This document shows positions 7,298 through 16,405 of a stretch of DNA of 30,930 nucleotides, piece by piece (within the stretch, counting starts at the first letter, position 1; every line of letters begins with the position of its first letter). Under the pieces are notes generated by a model. It was not told the origin of the DNA. It did not search any database and saw nothing but the letters and a program-made list of their open reading frames with translations. Both the position numbers and the translations under genes were made by a program. Origin of the DNA: JAQIBY01 sp964527535 (GTDB taxonomy: Bacteria > Bacteroidota > Bacteroidia > Bacteroidales > ML635J-15); contig CAZGPW010000092.1 in the NCBI GenBank assembly GCA_964527535.1, positions 1-30,930 of the forward strand, in the 5' to 3' direction.

Positions 7298-10200
7298 CTA
7301 AGGCAGAGGTTCCGCTCCCGGCTTGCCGTGGCAATTTTTATATTTTTTTCCGCTGCCGCATGGGCAGGGGTCATTACGTCCAATTTTCTTACTGGCCCTT
7401 ACGGGTTCTGCTTTTTGTTTCCCTTTAGACGGATCGTTATACCCAGGGTCCTGCCTTCCGGCTTTCATATTGCTGGTATCCAGTTTACGGCGTTTATCGG
7501 CTTCTTTTACTTCATTAGGGTCTTCAATAGGAATTTGTCCTTTCATCAGCACAGACACTACAGAGCGGTTGATTCTGTTGAGCAAGCCTTTGAATAACTC
7601 GTATGCTTCAAGCTTATATATCAGCAAGGGGTCTTTTTGCTCATAAGATGCGTTCTGTGCCGATTGCCGCAGGTCATCCATTTCCCTCAGATGTTCTTTC
7701 CACATTTCATCAATGGAAGCCAGCACCACGGTTTTATCATAGGATTCCACAACTTGACGGCCTTTTGTTTCGTATGCATTTTCCAGGTTGACAATAACCT
7801 TGTATGTTTTGGTGCCGTCGGTAACGGGAACCACGATGTTTTTGTAAACTGCGGATTGTGTTTTATAGACGTGTTCGATAACCGGGTAAGCCTGTTCGGC
7901 AATGCGATTGACTTGTTGTTTATGTGTGTCAACCACTTTTTCATAAAGTACATTAACCAGTTCCTCCGGTTTTTTGGTTTTAAAATCATCCTCTCCAAAA
8001 GGTGCTTCTATAGAAAGGGTTCTCAACAGATCCAGTTCAAAATCTTCGTACGCAGAATTACCATGATGTTCATCAATGAGAAATGTACAAAGGTCAAACA
8101 TCATGTTAGCGACGTCAACTCCAAGCCTTTCACCATCGAGGGCATGCCTGCGTTTTTTATAAATCACGGTACGCTGGGCATTCATCACATCATCGTATTC
8201 GAGCAAACGTTTACGCACCCCAAAGCTGTTTTCTTCCACTTTTTTCTGGGCCCTTTCAATGGAACGGGATATCATATTGTGTTGAATAACTTCCCCTTCT
8301 TTCACGCCCATTCTATCCATCAATTTTGAGATTCGATCGGACCCAAACAGACGCATCAGGTCATCTTCGAGAGAGACATAAAATTGCGACGAGCCCGGAT
8401 CTCCCTGACGGCCGGCTCTGCCTCTCAACTGGCGGTCAACACGTCGTGAATCGTGTCGTGCTGTACCAACGATGGCCAGGCCACCGGCTTTTTTCACTTC
8501 ATCGCTGATTTTAATATCGGTACCACGCCCTGCCATGTTTGTTGCAATGGTTACAGCACTTTTCCTGCCGGCTTCAGCCACAATATCAGCTTCACGTTTA
8601 TGCAGCTTGGCATTCAACACATTATGTTTTATGCCGCGCCTGTTAAGCATGCGGCTTAAAATTTCAGAAATATCTACTGAGGTAGTTCCCACCAGCACCG
8701 GCCTTCCCTGTTTTGTTAAATCAACAATATCATCAATAGCAGCCTGGTATTTTTCCCGTTTGGTTTTATACACCATGTCCTGTAAGTCTTTACGAATCAC
8801 AGGTTTGTTTGTGGGAATCACCACAACATCCAGCTTATAGATATCCCAGAATTCCCCAGCTTCGGTTTCTGCTGTTCCGGTCATTCCGGAGAGTTTGTGG
8901 TACATCCTGAAAAAATTCTGCAAGGTAATGGTAGCGTGTGTTTGTGTTGCCGCTTCCACAGTTACATTTTCCTTGGCCTCAATGGCCTGGTGTAAACCAT
9001 CAGAATACCGGCGTCCCTCCATGATACGTCCGGTTTGCTCATCCACGATTTTTACCTTGTTATCCATTACCACATACTCCACGTCCATTTCAAAAAGTGT
9101 ATAAGCTTTGAGCAACTGGTTGATGGTGTGTACACGCTCTGATTTATTGGAAAAATCGGTTATCATCTCCGATTTTTTCTCGGCTTTTTCTTTTGGATCA
9201 GAAAATTGTTTTTCAATTTTGGCAATTTCGGAGCCAATGTCTGGAAGGATAAAGAAAGAAGGATCTTCACCGGATTCAGCAAGCACTTCATATCCCTTGT
9301 CAGTGATTTCCACTGCATTTTGTTTTTCATCAATCACAAAATACAGGTCATCCGTCACTTTGTGCATGTGCTTGGAGTTATCCTGCATGTAATAATTCTC
9401 TGTTTTCTGCATGAGGGTTTTGATGCCTTCCTGCGACAGAAATTTAATCAAGGGTTTGTATTTGGGCAATGCCTTATATACCTGCAATAATTTAAAACCT
9501 CCCTTTTCCCTGTCCCCTGCTGATATGAGTTTTTTTGCTTCATTAAGCAGTGAAGTAGCCAGGTTTCGCTGGGTATTATACAGGCGTTTTACAACGTCTT
9601 TATACTGATCAAACATTTGATCCTGGGTTTGGGAGGTGGGACCGGAAATAATCAGGGGTGTTCTGGCATCATCAATGAGTACGGAGTCCACCTCATCTAC
9701 AATGGTAAAATTATGCCTTCTTTGCACCTGATCATCCAAACTCAAAGCCATGTTATCCCTTAGATAATCAAAACCAAATTCATTGTTAGTACCATAGGTA
9801 ATATCAGCATTGTAAGCTTTCCGGCGCTCCGGTGAGTTTGGCTGATGTTTGTCAATGCAATCTACAGAAAGGCCGTGAAACTGAAAGATAGGCCCCATCC
9901 ACTCAGCATCCCGTTTGGCCAGGTAATCATTAACGGTAACCAAATGTGTGCCTCTGCCTGTCAGTGCATTCAGATAAAGCGGTAAAGTAGCGGCCAGGGT
10001 TTTTCCCTCCCCTGTAGCCATCTCTGCAATTTTTCCATGATGTAACACTATTCCGCCAATAAGCTGGACATCATAATGCACCATATCCCAGACAATTTCA
10101 TTGCCTCCGGCGATCCAGCGGTTAAAATACACTGCGTCATCGCCATGTATTTCCACAAAATCATTGTCAGGGGCTAATTCCTTATCAAAATCTGTGGCTG

Positions 10201-10588
10201 TGACAACAACTTCTTTATTTTCGTAAAACCGCCGGGCAGTTTCCTTCACTACTGAAAACGCCTCAGGCAGCAGTTCATCCAGGATATCCTCAATTTTTTC
10301 ATCAATGCCGTCTTCAATCTTATCAATCTCATCGTATATTTCCTCACGTTCATAAATGTCTTTTGTCAGGGCTTCCTGTTTCAAAGATGCAATACGTTCG
10401 TGATCATCAGCAATGTAATCTGCAATTTTCTGTTTTAGCTTTTCTGTACGGGCACGGAGGGCATCGTTGCTTTCATCCTGAAGCCCGTTGTACACGTTTA
10501 ATATGTCTTCTACAATTGGTTGATTTTCTTTCAGATCGCGTTCAGCTTTCGAGCCAAACAACTTTGTCAACGCACTGGTAATTCCCAT
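7298..10588 (-). CDS. secA: Preprotein translocase ATPase SecA
   Basis: A 1096-residue SecA, the cytoplasmic ATPase that pushes Sec substrates through SecYEG. Visible motifs are the Walker A region MATGEGKTLAATLPLY (about 190-205), the Walker B/DEVDSVLIDDARTPLIISG block, the NBD2 motifs GTTSVDISE and ATNMAGRGTDI with GRAGRQGDPG, and a C-terminal SEC-C zinc motif DPCPCGSGKKYKNCHG. The protein is longer than E. coli SecA (901) because of a helical insertion at about residues 60-115 and a second at about 320-400; both are usual in Bacteroidota. It starts at the ATG at 10588 (MGITSALTKLFGSKAERDLK). It heads the long minus-strand run, with a divergent outer-membrane barrel gene upstream. Confidence 0.98.
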   Translation of the reverse strand: MGITSALTKLFGSKAERDLKENQPIVEDILNVYNGLQDESNDALRARTEKLKQKIADYIADDHERIASLKQEALTKDIYEREEIYDEIDKIEDGIDEKIEDILDELLPEAFSVVKETARRFYENKEVVVTATDFDKELAPDNDFVEIHGDDAVYFNRWIAGGNEIVWDMVHYDVQLIGGIVLHHGKIAEMATGEGKTLAATLPLYLNALTGRGTHLVTVNDYLAKRDAEWMGPIFQFHGLSVDCIDKHQPNSPERRKAYNADITYGTNNEFGFDYLRDNMALSLDDQVQRRHNFTIVDEVDSVLIDDARTPLIISGPTSQTQDQMFDQYKDVVKRLYNTQRNLATSLLNEAKKLISAGDREKGGFKLLQVYKALPKYKPLIKFLSQEGIKTLMQKTENYYMQDNSKHMHKVTDDLYFVIDEKQNAVEITDKGYEVLAESGEDPSFFILPDIGSEIAKIEKQFSDPKEKAEKKSEMITDFSNKSERVHTINQLLKAYTLFEMDVEYVVMDNKVKIVDEQTGRIMEGRRYSDGLHQAIEAKENVTVEAATQTHATITLQNFFRMYHKLSGMTGTAETEAGEFWDIYKLDVVVIPTNKPVIRKDLQDMVYKTKREKYQAAIDDIVDLTKQGRPVLVGTTSVDISEILSRMLNRRGIKHNVLNAKLHKREADIVAEAGRKSAVTIATNMAGRGTDIKISDEVKKAGGLAIVGTARHDSRRVDRQLRGRAGRQGDPGSSQFYVSLEDDLMRLFGSDRISKLMDRMGVKEGEVIQHNMISRSIERAQKKVEENSFGVRKRLLEYDDVMNAQRTVIYKKRRHALDGERLGVDVANMMFDLCTFLIDEHHGNSAYEDFELDLLRTLSIEAPFGEDDFKTKKPEELVNVLYEKVVDTHKQQVNRIAEQAYPVIEHVYKTQSAVYKNIVVPVTDGTKTYKVIVNLENAYETKGRQVVESYDKTVVLASIDEMWKEHLREMDDLRQSAQNASYEQKDPLLIYKLEAYELFKGLLNRINRSVVSVLMKGQIPIEDPNEVKEADKRRKLDTSNMKAGRQDPGYNDPSKGKQKAEPVRASKKIGRNDPCPCGSGKKYKNCHGKPGAEPLP

Positions 10589-10617
10589 TCTTTATTTTTT
10601 CTTAAAATTATTTCACA

Positions 10618-10625
10618 CAAAATTA
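10618..10625 (-). promoter_or_regulatory. Candidate -7 box for secA
   Basis: The minus strand reads TAATTTTG, matching TAnnTTTG, 30 bp upstream of the secA start codon. A well-spaced TTG at -33 is not seen, so this is a weak call supported mainly by position. Confidence 0.3.
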
Positions 10626-10739
10626 ATCAAATTAAAATAAAAAATGAAATAAATATACAAATTCCCGGATGGCTAAAATTAATTTCCAAATGCAACTTTA
10701 TTTTTTACAACTTTAAATTCGCAACTTTTAGGCAGTGAT

Positions 10740-10769
10740 TTGAAAAACCGGTAAAAAAATATATTTTTG
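10740..10769 (+). promoter_or_regulatory. Promoter of the plus-strand outer-membrane barrel gene
   Basis: TTG at 10740-10742 and TATTTTTG at 10762-10769 are separated by 19 bp, a full match to the Bacteroidota -33/-7 promoter. It lies 44 bp upstream of the ATG at 10814. Confidence 0.65.
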
Positions 10770-10813
10770 AACGTGATTTTGGCGAAGTTTTTGTGTAGTA
10801 TCTTAAAAAGCGA

Positions 10814-11422
10814 ATGATGAAACGGAAGATAAACATATATGCATTGTTGATATTTGTTGGTATGGCGTTTGCTTCCCCGTTATTTTCACAACAATACGTA
10901 ACATCAAATTCTACAGGTGTTCGTTTTCTTCCACAAGTAGGTTTCAACCTTACCAAATTAACCGATGACCCGGTAAGCACATCAGAAAAATTCAGGCTTG
11001 GTGTAGAAGGAGGGTTATGGGTACAAACCAAAAATCCGATTTTTTTTCAACCCGGGTTGTTTTATGGGCAGCAGCGGCTGGATGAAATACATCTTGACGA
11101 CCTGGAACAAAATTTAACAACAGATACGATATTGAACAAAGTAGATTACCGCTGCCTGAAACTGCCGGTGATGTTTGGCATTCAGATTCTTGGTGCAAGG
11201 GCTTATACAGGACCAACATTTACCTACATTATCAATATGGACGAAGCAGAATTAACAGAAAACCAATTCAAAGATTTGACCATGGGGCTGAATGTTGGTG
11301 CAGGCCTGAACATTACCATGTTTAGCTTTGATGTCCGTTACGAATACGGCATTACGCATATCCTTCACGAAAACGTTGCCAAAGCCAACATTCTTACGAT
11401 CAGTGCCGGTTTAAAGTTTTAA
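10814..11422 (+). CDS. Outer-membrane beta-barrel protein (PorT-like / PF13568-like)
   Basis: A 202-residue protein with a signal peptide (cleavage near FSQQ, residues 23-26) and then alternating-polarity strands typical of small eight-stranded barrels: GVRFLPQVGFNLTKL, FRLGVEGGLWVQT, FFQPGLFYGQQ, KLPVMFGIQI, GARAYTGPTFTYII, GLNVGAGLNI, SFDVRYEYG. It ends in an aromatic residue (KF), as expected for recognition by BamA. It resembles the PorT/porin-family domain common in Bacteroidota, but function cannot be assigned from sequence. ATGs at 10814 and 10817 are both possible. It is the only protein gene on the plus strand, and its stop codon overlaps the recN stop on the other strand. Confidence 0.8.
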   Translation: MMKRKINIYALLIFVGMAFASPLFSQQYVTSNSTGVRFLPQVGFNLTKLTDDPVSTSEKFRLGVEGGLWVQTKNPIFFQPGLFYGQQRLDEIHLDDLEQNLTTDTILNKVDYRCLKLPVMFGIQILGARAYTGPTFTYIINMDEAELTENQFKDLTMGLNVGAGLNITMFSFDVRYEYGITHILHENVAKANILTISAGLKF

Positions 11423-13077
11423 AAATCTCTGCCTACTGCCTGATGCAGTAGGTTTCTGGCATGTTCAACGGCAGCGTCGGTGAGGTTTTCACCGCTGGAC
11501 ATCCGGGCAATTTCCATCAGGCGTTGTTCACCAGTAAGTTTCCTGATGGTGACTCCCTGCTTGTTTTTTTCGACATGAAACTGAACGTTGCCAAGCGCAG
11601 CCACTTGTGCAAGGTGCGTAATGTTGATTACCTGTGCATTTTTGGCAAGTTGCAACATCATATTACCCATCTTTCCGGCTATATTACCCGATACCCCGGA
11701 ATCTATTTCATCAAAAATAATGCTTGACATGCTTAATTTTTCTGCAATAATGGTTTTCAGGCACAGCATTAGCCTCGACATTTCACCTCCGGAGGCCACT
11801 TTTGCGATCGGGCGCGGGCTGATATCGGTGTTAGCAGAAAAAAGAAAATCAACCTTATCCAAACCATGGGCTGCCGGGGTTTCCCTTTCCTCCATATTCA
11901 CCCTGAATACAGCCTCAGGCATACCAAGGTATGACAGCATCCCGGTGAGTTTATATTCAAATCCTTTCACAGCATCCCTGCGTTTATCCCTCAGTTTCAA
12001 CCCCTTGCTGATTACCTCTTTATATAATGTTTCGGCTTTTGTCCTGAGTTCATTCATGCGGGAGCTATCGGTATCCATGGCCAGCAGTTTTTTACTGATT
12101 TCATTCCTGTGCTGAATCAGTTCATTTACGTTGGTTTTCTGATGTTTCAGCAACAGGTCATTTAACAGGTTAAGGCGTTCTTTAACCTGTGCCAGGCGGT
12201 TTGGATCGTATTGCACTTCACTGGCATCCCCTTCAAAACTATCAGCAAGGTCATTGAGTTCGATGATCACAGAATCAATGCGGCTGGCATATCCGGATGC
12301 CGGCTCATAATGAGCTTTGATGTTGTCCAGTGCATTTCTGATGTATTTCAGCATGTCGAGGCAATTCTGTTCATCGTCCCTCAATGCGTTCAAAGATTTC
12401 CTGAATGCAGATTGGATATCTTCAGCGTGATCAAGTGCAGACTCTTCAGCCTCCAGGGTTTCAAGCTCCCCGGGTTGTAAGCCTGCATTTTCCATCTGAT
12501 CAAACTGAAACTGCAGGTAATCTTTCTCCCTGACCGCTTCTTTGTGTTTTTCCGCCAGGGCATCCAGTTCAGAAGTTGTGGCTGTGTATTTATCAAATAC
12601 CTTATTATATGCATTCAATTCTTTGTGTGTGCCAGCAAAAGAATCAAGCACTTCAAGCCGGAAGCCTGCCCTGGTAATCAATAAGGACTGATGTTGCGAA
12701 TGAATATCAATGATACGGCTGGTCAGTTGTTTTAAATGGTCGAGCTTTACCGGAGTGTCATTGATGAAAGCCCTGGATTTTCCAACGCCGGAGATTTCTC
12801 TTCTAAGAATGGTTTCGGTATCAAAATCAAGGTTATTTTGTTCGAAAAAAGGTTTTATGTTCTCACTGATGGCAATGCCCGCTTCGATAACGGATTTTGA
12901 TTTTTTATCCAGCAACACCGATGTATCCGCTCTTTTACCGGTAAGCATTGACACAGCACCAAGTAAGATGGATTTTCCTGCACCCGTTTCACCGGTAATG
13001 GTAATGAAACCGTCAGGAATATCAATTTCCAGGTTTTCAATCAGCAGGTAATTTTTAATTTTCAACCATTTCAGCAT
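11419..13077 (-). CDS. recN: DNA repair ATPase RecN
   Basis: A 552-residue SMC-like protein acting in recombinational repair of double-strand breaks. It has the N-terminal Walker A GETGAGKS (29-36), a long coiled-coil middle (about 160-370), and C-terminal ABC signature ASGGEMSRLMLCLK with Walker B SIIFDEIDSGVSG and the H-loop NITHLAQVAA. Length matches the family. It starts at the ATG at 13077, three bases from the DUF4835 stop. The DUF4835-recN pairing is common in Bacteroidota genomes. Its 3' end overlaps the convergent barrel gene by four bases. Confidence 0.96.
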   Translation of the reverse strand: MLKWLKIKNYLLIENLEIDIPDGFITITGETGAGKSILLGAVSMLTGKRADTSVLLDKKSKSVIEAGIAISENIKPFFEQNNLDFDTETILRREISGVGKSRAFINDTPVKLDHLKQLTSRIIDIHSQHQSLLITRAGFRLEVLDSFAGTHKELNAYNKVFDKYTATTSELDALAEKHKEAVREKDYLQFQFDQMENAGLQPGELETLEAEESALDHAEDIQSAFRKSLNALRDDEQNCLDMLKYIRNALDNIKAHYEPASGYASRIDSVIIELNDLADSFEGDASEVQYDPNRLAQVKERLNLLNDLLLKHQKTNVNELIQHRNEISKKLLAMDTDSSRMNELRTKAETLYKEVISKGLKLRDKRRDAVKGFEYKLTGMLSYLGMPEAVFRVNMEERETPAAHGLDKVDFLFSANTDISPRPIAKVASGGEMSRLMLCLKTIIAEKLSMSSIIFDEIDSGVSGNIAGKMGNMMLQLAKNAQVINITHLAQVAALGNVQFHVEKNKQGVTIRKLTGEQRLMEIARMSSGENLTDAAVEHARNLLHQAVGRDF

Positions 13078-13080
13078 GGC

Positions 13081-13989
13081 TTATTCTTCCTTAAGGATTT
13101 TCTGATACTTGGATGCGTTTGCAGGGTCTATCTCCTCCATTATCCGCACTACCCGGTTTTTCTGGTCGGGAAAACCTTCTGAAAAAATATTGACAATCTC
13201 ATCACTTTTGGCATCCACAAACAATGACATAAGGAAAGAGCCCGGCCGTTTATTATGTACCTCTTTGAGTTCCATGATGGCATCCTCAACGCGGGACCTG
13301 CCTTCATCAGGTTTTTCATACATGCGGTCAAGCCCCTGGCGGTGATAGGTGTACATTGCTTCGCGCAACGGAGAGTAGGTATCATGAAGCATATCGTGTA
13401 CGATCCAGTACCGGTTTTTAGTGCTTTCATAAGCTTTCCATCCGGTTTCCTGGGCATTTTGGGCATTTTGCACAATTTGTTCGGCTTTTTGGAAAAATGG
13501 TGTTCCTGCCTGCATTCCAAAGGTATCGTAATCCATCGCAATAATGACATACGCATAAAAGGCAAGTATGGATGTAAAATTTGACTGATGTGTACTGATG
13601 CTGAATTCGAGTGGTTCAAATTCCACATAGCGGATGCGAAAATCTTTATCAATGTGTTTAAACACAGGGCTTTTGTATGAAGTATTGTAAACAGTGCGGG
13701 AAGATTGAACCTGGATTGAACCTTTAAATTCATCAGCAGACACTTTTTCTTTTAATTCAATCCGGATGTTACATTCGATGCGTTCGTCTTTTTTAAACAC
13801 ATGATTTGTCCATACCGTATTGTTCATAAATTCATATACCGCAGACTGCATTTCCTGAAACATTTTCCTGTTGGAAGTTTCCTGAATTTGGTTATATGAA
13901 ATTTGCACACGGCAATCCAACTCCTGAGCCGGAAGGCTAAGACCGGAGATCAAACAAATAAGAAATAATAGGTGGGCTTTTTTCATCAT
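13081..13989 (-). CDS. porD: DUF4835 family protein, PorD-type T9SS-associated
   Basis: A 302-residue secreted protein with signal peptide MMKKAHLLFLICLISGLSLPAQ, then ELDCRVQISYNQIQETSNRKMF, the typical start of the DUF4835 domain. It also has the family blocks YVEFEPLEFS, ILAFYAYVIIAMDYDTFGMQAGTPFFQKAE and RYWIVHDML. DUF4835 proteins are annotated in many Bacteroidota as T9SS protein PorD; I rely on that assignment and the experimental basis may be thin. Its place between coaBC and recN matches a common gene order. Start ATG at 13989 or 13986. The coaBC stop lies three bases upstream, so expression is likely coupled. Three proteins in the window carry T9SS sorting tails, which fits a T9SS role. 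Confidence 0.85.
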   Translation of the reverse strand: MMKKAHLLFLICLISGLSLPAQELDCRVQISYNQIQETSNRKMFQEMQSAVYEFMNNTVWTNHVFKKDERIECNIRIELKEKVSADEFKGSIQVQSSRTVYNTSYKSPVFKHIDKDFRIRYVEFEPLEFSISTHQSNFTSILAFYAYVIIAMDYDTFGMQAGTPFFQKAEQIVQNAQNAQETGWKAYESTKNRYWIVHDMLHDTYSPLREAMYTYHRQGLDRMYEKPDEGRSRVEDAIMELKEVHNKRPGSFLMSLFVDAKSDEIVNIFSEGFPDQKNRVVRIMEEIDPANASKYQKILKEE

Positions 13990-13992
13990 GGG

Positions 13993-15201
13993 TTATGAAG
14001 CTTTCAGATGTTTCATCATTGTATTAACGATATCGTTAGCCACATCATATTTATTTTTGAGTTTAAATGTATCAATTTTTCCGGATTTCATAACAATGCT
14101 GATTTTATTTGTATCCACATTAAATCCTGCACCTGTGTCTTTCAACGAGTTAAGTACAATGAAATCAAGGTTTTTTTGTTTCAGTTTCTTTTTGGCATTG
14201 GCAATTTCATCATCGGTTTCAAGCGCAAAACCTACCAGCAATTGATTTTTAGTTTTGATTTCACCCAGTTTAGCTGCAATATCTTTGGTTGGAGCCAATT
14301 CAAGGTGCAGGTTATTCCCCTGCCGTTTTATTTTTTTCCTGCCTATAGATGCAGGGGCGTAATCGGCGACAGCAGCAGCCATTACAGCGCCATCGGCATC
14401 AGGGAAATGCTTGCTGCAGGCGTTGTACATTTCGCCGGCAGAGGTAACATCAATGCGTTTTATATTTTTGTGTTGTGAATCCAGGGTCGTTGGCCCGGTA
14501 ATGAGGACAACCTTAGCGCCATTTTCTGCCATTTGTTCAGCAATGGCAAAGCCCATTTTGCCACTGGAATAGTTTCCAATGTACCTTATAGGGTCAATTT
14601 TTTCGTAAGTAGGGCCTGCGGTTACGATGAAGGTTTTACCTTTCAGTTTGGGTTTTTTTTTAAAATGGTCGTTCAGGGCTTTAACAATATCCTCCGGATC
14701 TGCCAGCCTTCCTTTTCCTGTAAGTCCGCTGGCCAATTCGCCGGTACCCGGTTCAATGAAAAAGCATTTATTGTTTTTAAGGCGGTTGATATTTTCTTTG
14801 TTGGCAGGGTGTTCATACATATCCACATCCATAGCCGGTGCAATAAAAACGGGGCATTTAGCGGCAACGTAAATGGTTGTAAGCAAGTTATCGGCGATGC
14901 CGTGAGCCATTTTTCCCATGGTGTTCAGTGATGCAGGAGCCACTACAAAAGCATCAGCCCACGATCCCAGGTCAACATGGTTTGTCCATTCCCCTGAATG
15001 AGGGTCATGAGTTTGTTCAAGCACCGGATGTCCGGATAACGTGGACATAGTGAGTGGTGTGATAAACGCTTTGGCCATATTGGTCATAACAACCTGCACT
15101 TCAGCACCTTCTTTTACAAAAAGGCGACATAAGAAAGCGGCTTTATAGGCTGAAATGCTCCCGGTAATGGCCAACAATATTTTTTTATGCCTGAGGCTCA
15201 T
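13993..15201 (-). CDS. coaBC: Bifunctional phosphopantothenoylcysteine decarboxylase / phosphopantothenate-cysteine ligase
   Basis: A 402-residue CoaBC catalysing two consecutive steps of coenzyme A synthesis: ligation of cysteine to 4'-phosphopantothenate and decarboxylation to 4'-phosphopantetheine. The N-terminal flavodoxin-like CoaC half has ILLAITGSISAYKA, the His-bearing HVDLGSWADAFVVAPAS and PAMDVDMYEHP; the usual PxMNxxM motif reads PAMD here. The CoaB half begins near residue 185 with FIVTAGPTYEKIDPIRYIGN and SSGKMGFAIAE, and ends with the typical C-terminal domain. Start ATG at 15201 lies inside the 3' end of rpoZ (17-bp overlap), which suggests translational coupling. Part of the bamD-rpoZ-coaBC-porD-recN run. 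Confidence 0.96.
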   Translation of the reverse strand: MSLRHKKILLAITGSISAYKAAFLCRLFVKEGAEVQVVMTNMAKAFITPLTMSTLSGHPVLEQTHDPHSGEWTNHVDLGSWADAFVVAPASLNTMGKMAHGIADNLLTTIYVAAKCPVFIAPAMDVDMYEHPANKENINRLKNNKCFFIEPGTGELASGLTGKGRLADPEDIVKALNDHFKKKPKLKGKTFIVTAGPTYEKIDPIRYIGNYSSGKMGFAIAEQMAENGAKVVLITGPTTLDSQHKNIKRIDVTSAGEMYNACSKHFPDADGAVMAAAVADYAPASIGRKKIKRQGNNLHLELAPTKDIAAKLGEIKTKNQLLVGFALETDDEIANAKKKLKQKNLDFIVLNSLKDTGAGFNVDTNKISIVMKSGKIDTFKLKNKYDVANDIVNTMMKHLKAS

Positions 15202-15523
15202 CTACATCTTCTTCGGGGGTTCTGAAATACAATTCACCATTAAGGTATTCTTCAATGGCCAAAGCTGTTGGTTTAGGCAAACTTTCGTAATAACGGCTGA
15301 TCTCAATTTGTTCCCGGTTGTCAAAAATCTCTTCAAGGTTATCGGTATAACTGGCAAACTCTTCGAGTTTCTGGCTTAATTCCTGTTTGATATCCACGCT
15401 GATTTGATTTGCACGTTTGGCGCAAATAATAACCGCCTGATAAATATTATCAGCTCCATCTGACACCTGGCGGATATTCAGTGTTTTTACATTTGCCGTA
15501 GCATTTGATTTTTTAAAATCCAT
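15185..15523 (-). CDS. rpoZ: DNA-directed RNA polymerase omega subunit (Bacteroidota type)
   Basis: A 112-residue protein that stabilises RNA polymerase assembly. The sequence NIYQAVIICAKRANQIS matches the conserved omega core (the RY..V..AA.RA.Q region in other phyla), and KPTALAIEEYLNGEL is the usual distal helix that corresponds to AL.EI..G in E. coli. The acidic tail (EEDVDEPQA) is typical of Bacteroidota omega. It begins 8 bp after the bamD stop and overlaps coaBC by 17 bp. Assignment also rests on the bamD-rpoZ-coaBC gene order seen in this phylum. Confidence 0.88.
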   Translation of the reverse strand: MDFKKSNATANVKTLNIRQVSDGADNIYQAVIICAKRANQISVDIKQELSQKLEEFASYTDNLEEIFDNREQIEISRYYESLPKPTALAIEEYLNGELYFRTPEEDVDEPQA

Positions 15524-15531
15524 AATTGCAG

Positions 15532-16326
15532 TTAATTTATTTTGTTATCAATCTTTTCTTTTATCTTTTTGGCCTCCTCAATATATTCTGTATCCGGGTA
15601 ATTATCAACCAGTTTGTGGTAAGCCATCAATCCTTTTTCATAGCGCTCCTCCTGCTTTTTTCTAACACTTCCCTCGGCATAAGTGTACCATGATTTTAAT
15701 ATGTAAAACCGTGCATCTTCATTATAAGGGGACCCCGGATATGCCTCAATGCTGTTTTGTAATGCAGTAATAGCTGCTTTGTATTCACCAATCTTATAAT
15801 ACAGGTAGGCGTTATTGTAGGATTTTGTTTCCAGTTTATGATGCAATTTATCAACCAGGGTATTGACAGTATCCTTATACTCCGTCTGCGGATATTTATT
15901 CAGAAAAGCCTGAAACGCATCAATGCCTCGTTTTGTAAAGGCCTGGTCAAGTGAAGGATCAGGCGAAAGATCATAAAAGCACAATGCCGTTCTGAATTCA
16001 GCGTCCTGTGTGAATTCGCTGTTGGGATAGGTTTTCGAAAACTGTCTGAAATGATAGGCAGCCAGTGCAAGCTCTCCCTCGGCATACAGGCAATATGCGT
16101 AGTGATAGTAAATTTTCTCAGCCCGCTCTGTTCCCTTGTAAATGTTTTTCAATTCATTGAACAGGTTCTTAGCCTTGTAATAATCCTCATCTTCATAATA
16201 TTCAACAGCTTTTTCATATTTAAGCTCATAGTTTTCGCTTTTAAGCAATTTCTGATACTCGCTGCAAGACATTAAAAGAAATACAAGAGTTGCTGAAAAT
16301 AATATGGCCGGTCTTCTTAAAATCAT
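15532..16326 (-). CDS. bamD: Outer-membrane assembly lipoprotein BamD
   Basis: A 264-residue lipoprotein: signal peptide with lipobox LMSC (Cys near residue 20) followed by SEYQKLLKSENYELKYEKAVEYYEDEDYYKA. Several TPRs follow, e.g. YHYAYCLYAEGELALAAYHF, then FSKTYPNSEFTQDAEFR and YPGSPYNEDARF. BamD is the scaffolding subunit of the BAM complex that inserts outer-membrane beta-barrels. An in-frame TTG upstream (16353) would lengthen the signal region unnaturally, so ATG at 16326 is used. It leads the minus-strand run into rpoZ. Possible substrates in this window include the small barrel proteins. Confidence 0.9.
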   Translation of the reverse strand: MILRRPAILFSATLVFLLMSCSEYQKLLKSENYELKYEKAVEYYEDEDYYKAKNLFNELKNIYKGTERAEKIYYHYAYCLYAEGELALAAYHFRQFSKTYPNSEFTQDAEFRTALCFYDLSPDPSLDQAFTKRGIDAFQAFLNKYPQTEYKDTVNTLVDKLHHKLETKSYNNAYLYYKIGEYKAAITALQNSIEAYPGSPYNEDARFYILKSWYTYAEGSVRKKQEERYEKGLMAYHKLVDNYPDTEYIEEAKKIKEKIDNKIN

Positions 16327-16330
16327 GTTG

Positions 16331-16338
16331 CAAAGATA
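16331..16338 (-). promoter_or_regulatory. TAnnTTTG-type box directly before bamD
   Basis: The minus strand reads TATCTTTG, a perfect -7 element, only 4 bp before the bamD ATG at 16326. If used, transcription would begin at or close to the start codon, giving a leaderless message. A TTG with the right 19-21 bp spacing is not present (distances are 12 and 23), so chance occurrence is possible. Confidence 0.25.
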
Positions 16339-16405
16339 ATTGTTTATCGTCAAGAATAAAACAATAATTAGTGTGATTTATTGCATGCTTTACGGGGACT
16401 TTTAT

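Noticed and set aside
7637..8329. Plus-strand protein of 230 residues
   Set aside because: It runs opposite secA, is rich in Phe/His/Cys as expected for an antisense frame, and has no start context or family match.
13081..16326. Novel operon of unrelated genes (bamD-rpoZ-coaBC-porD-recN)
   Set aside because: This order looks odd but is a recurring housekeeping arrangement in Bacteroidota as far as I know.
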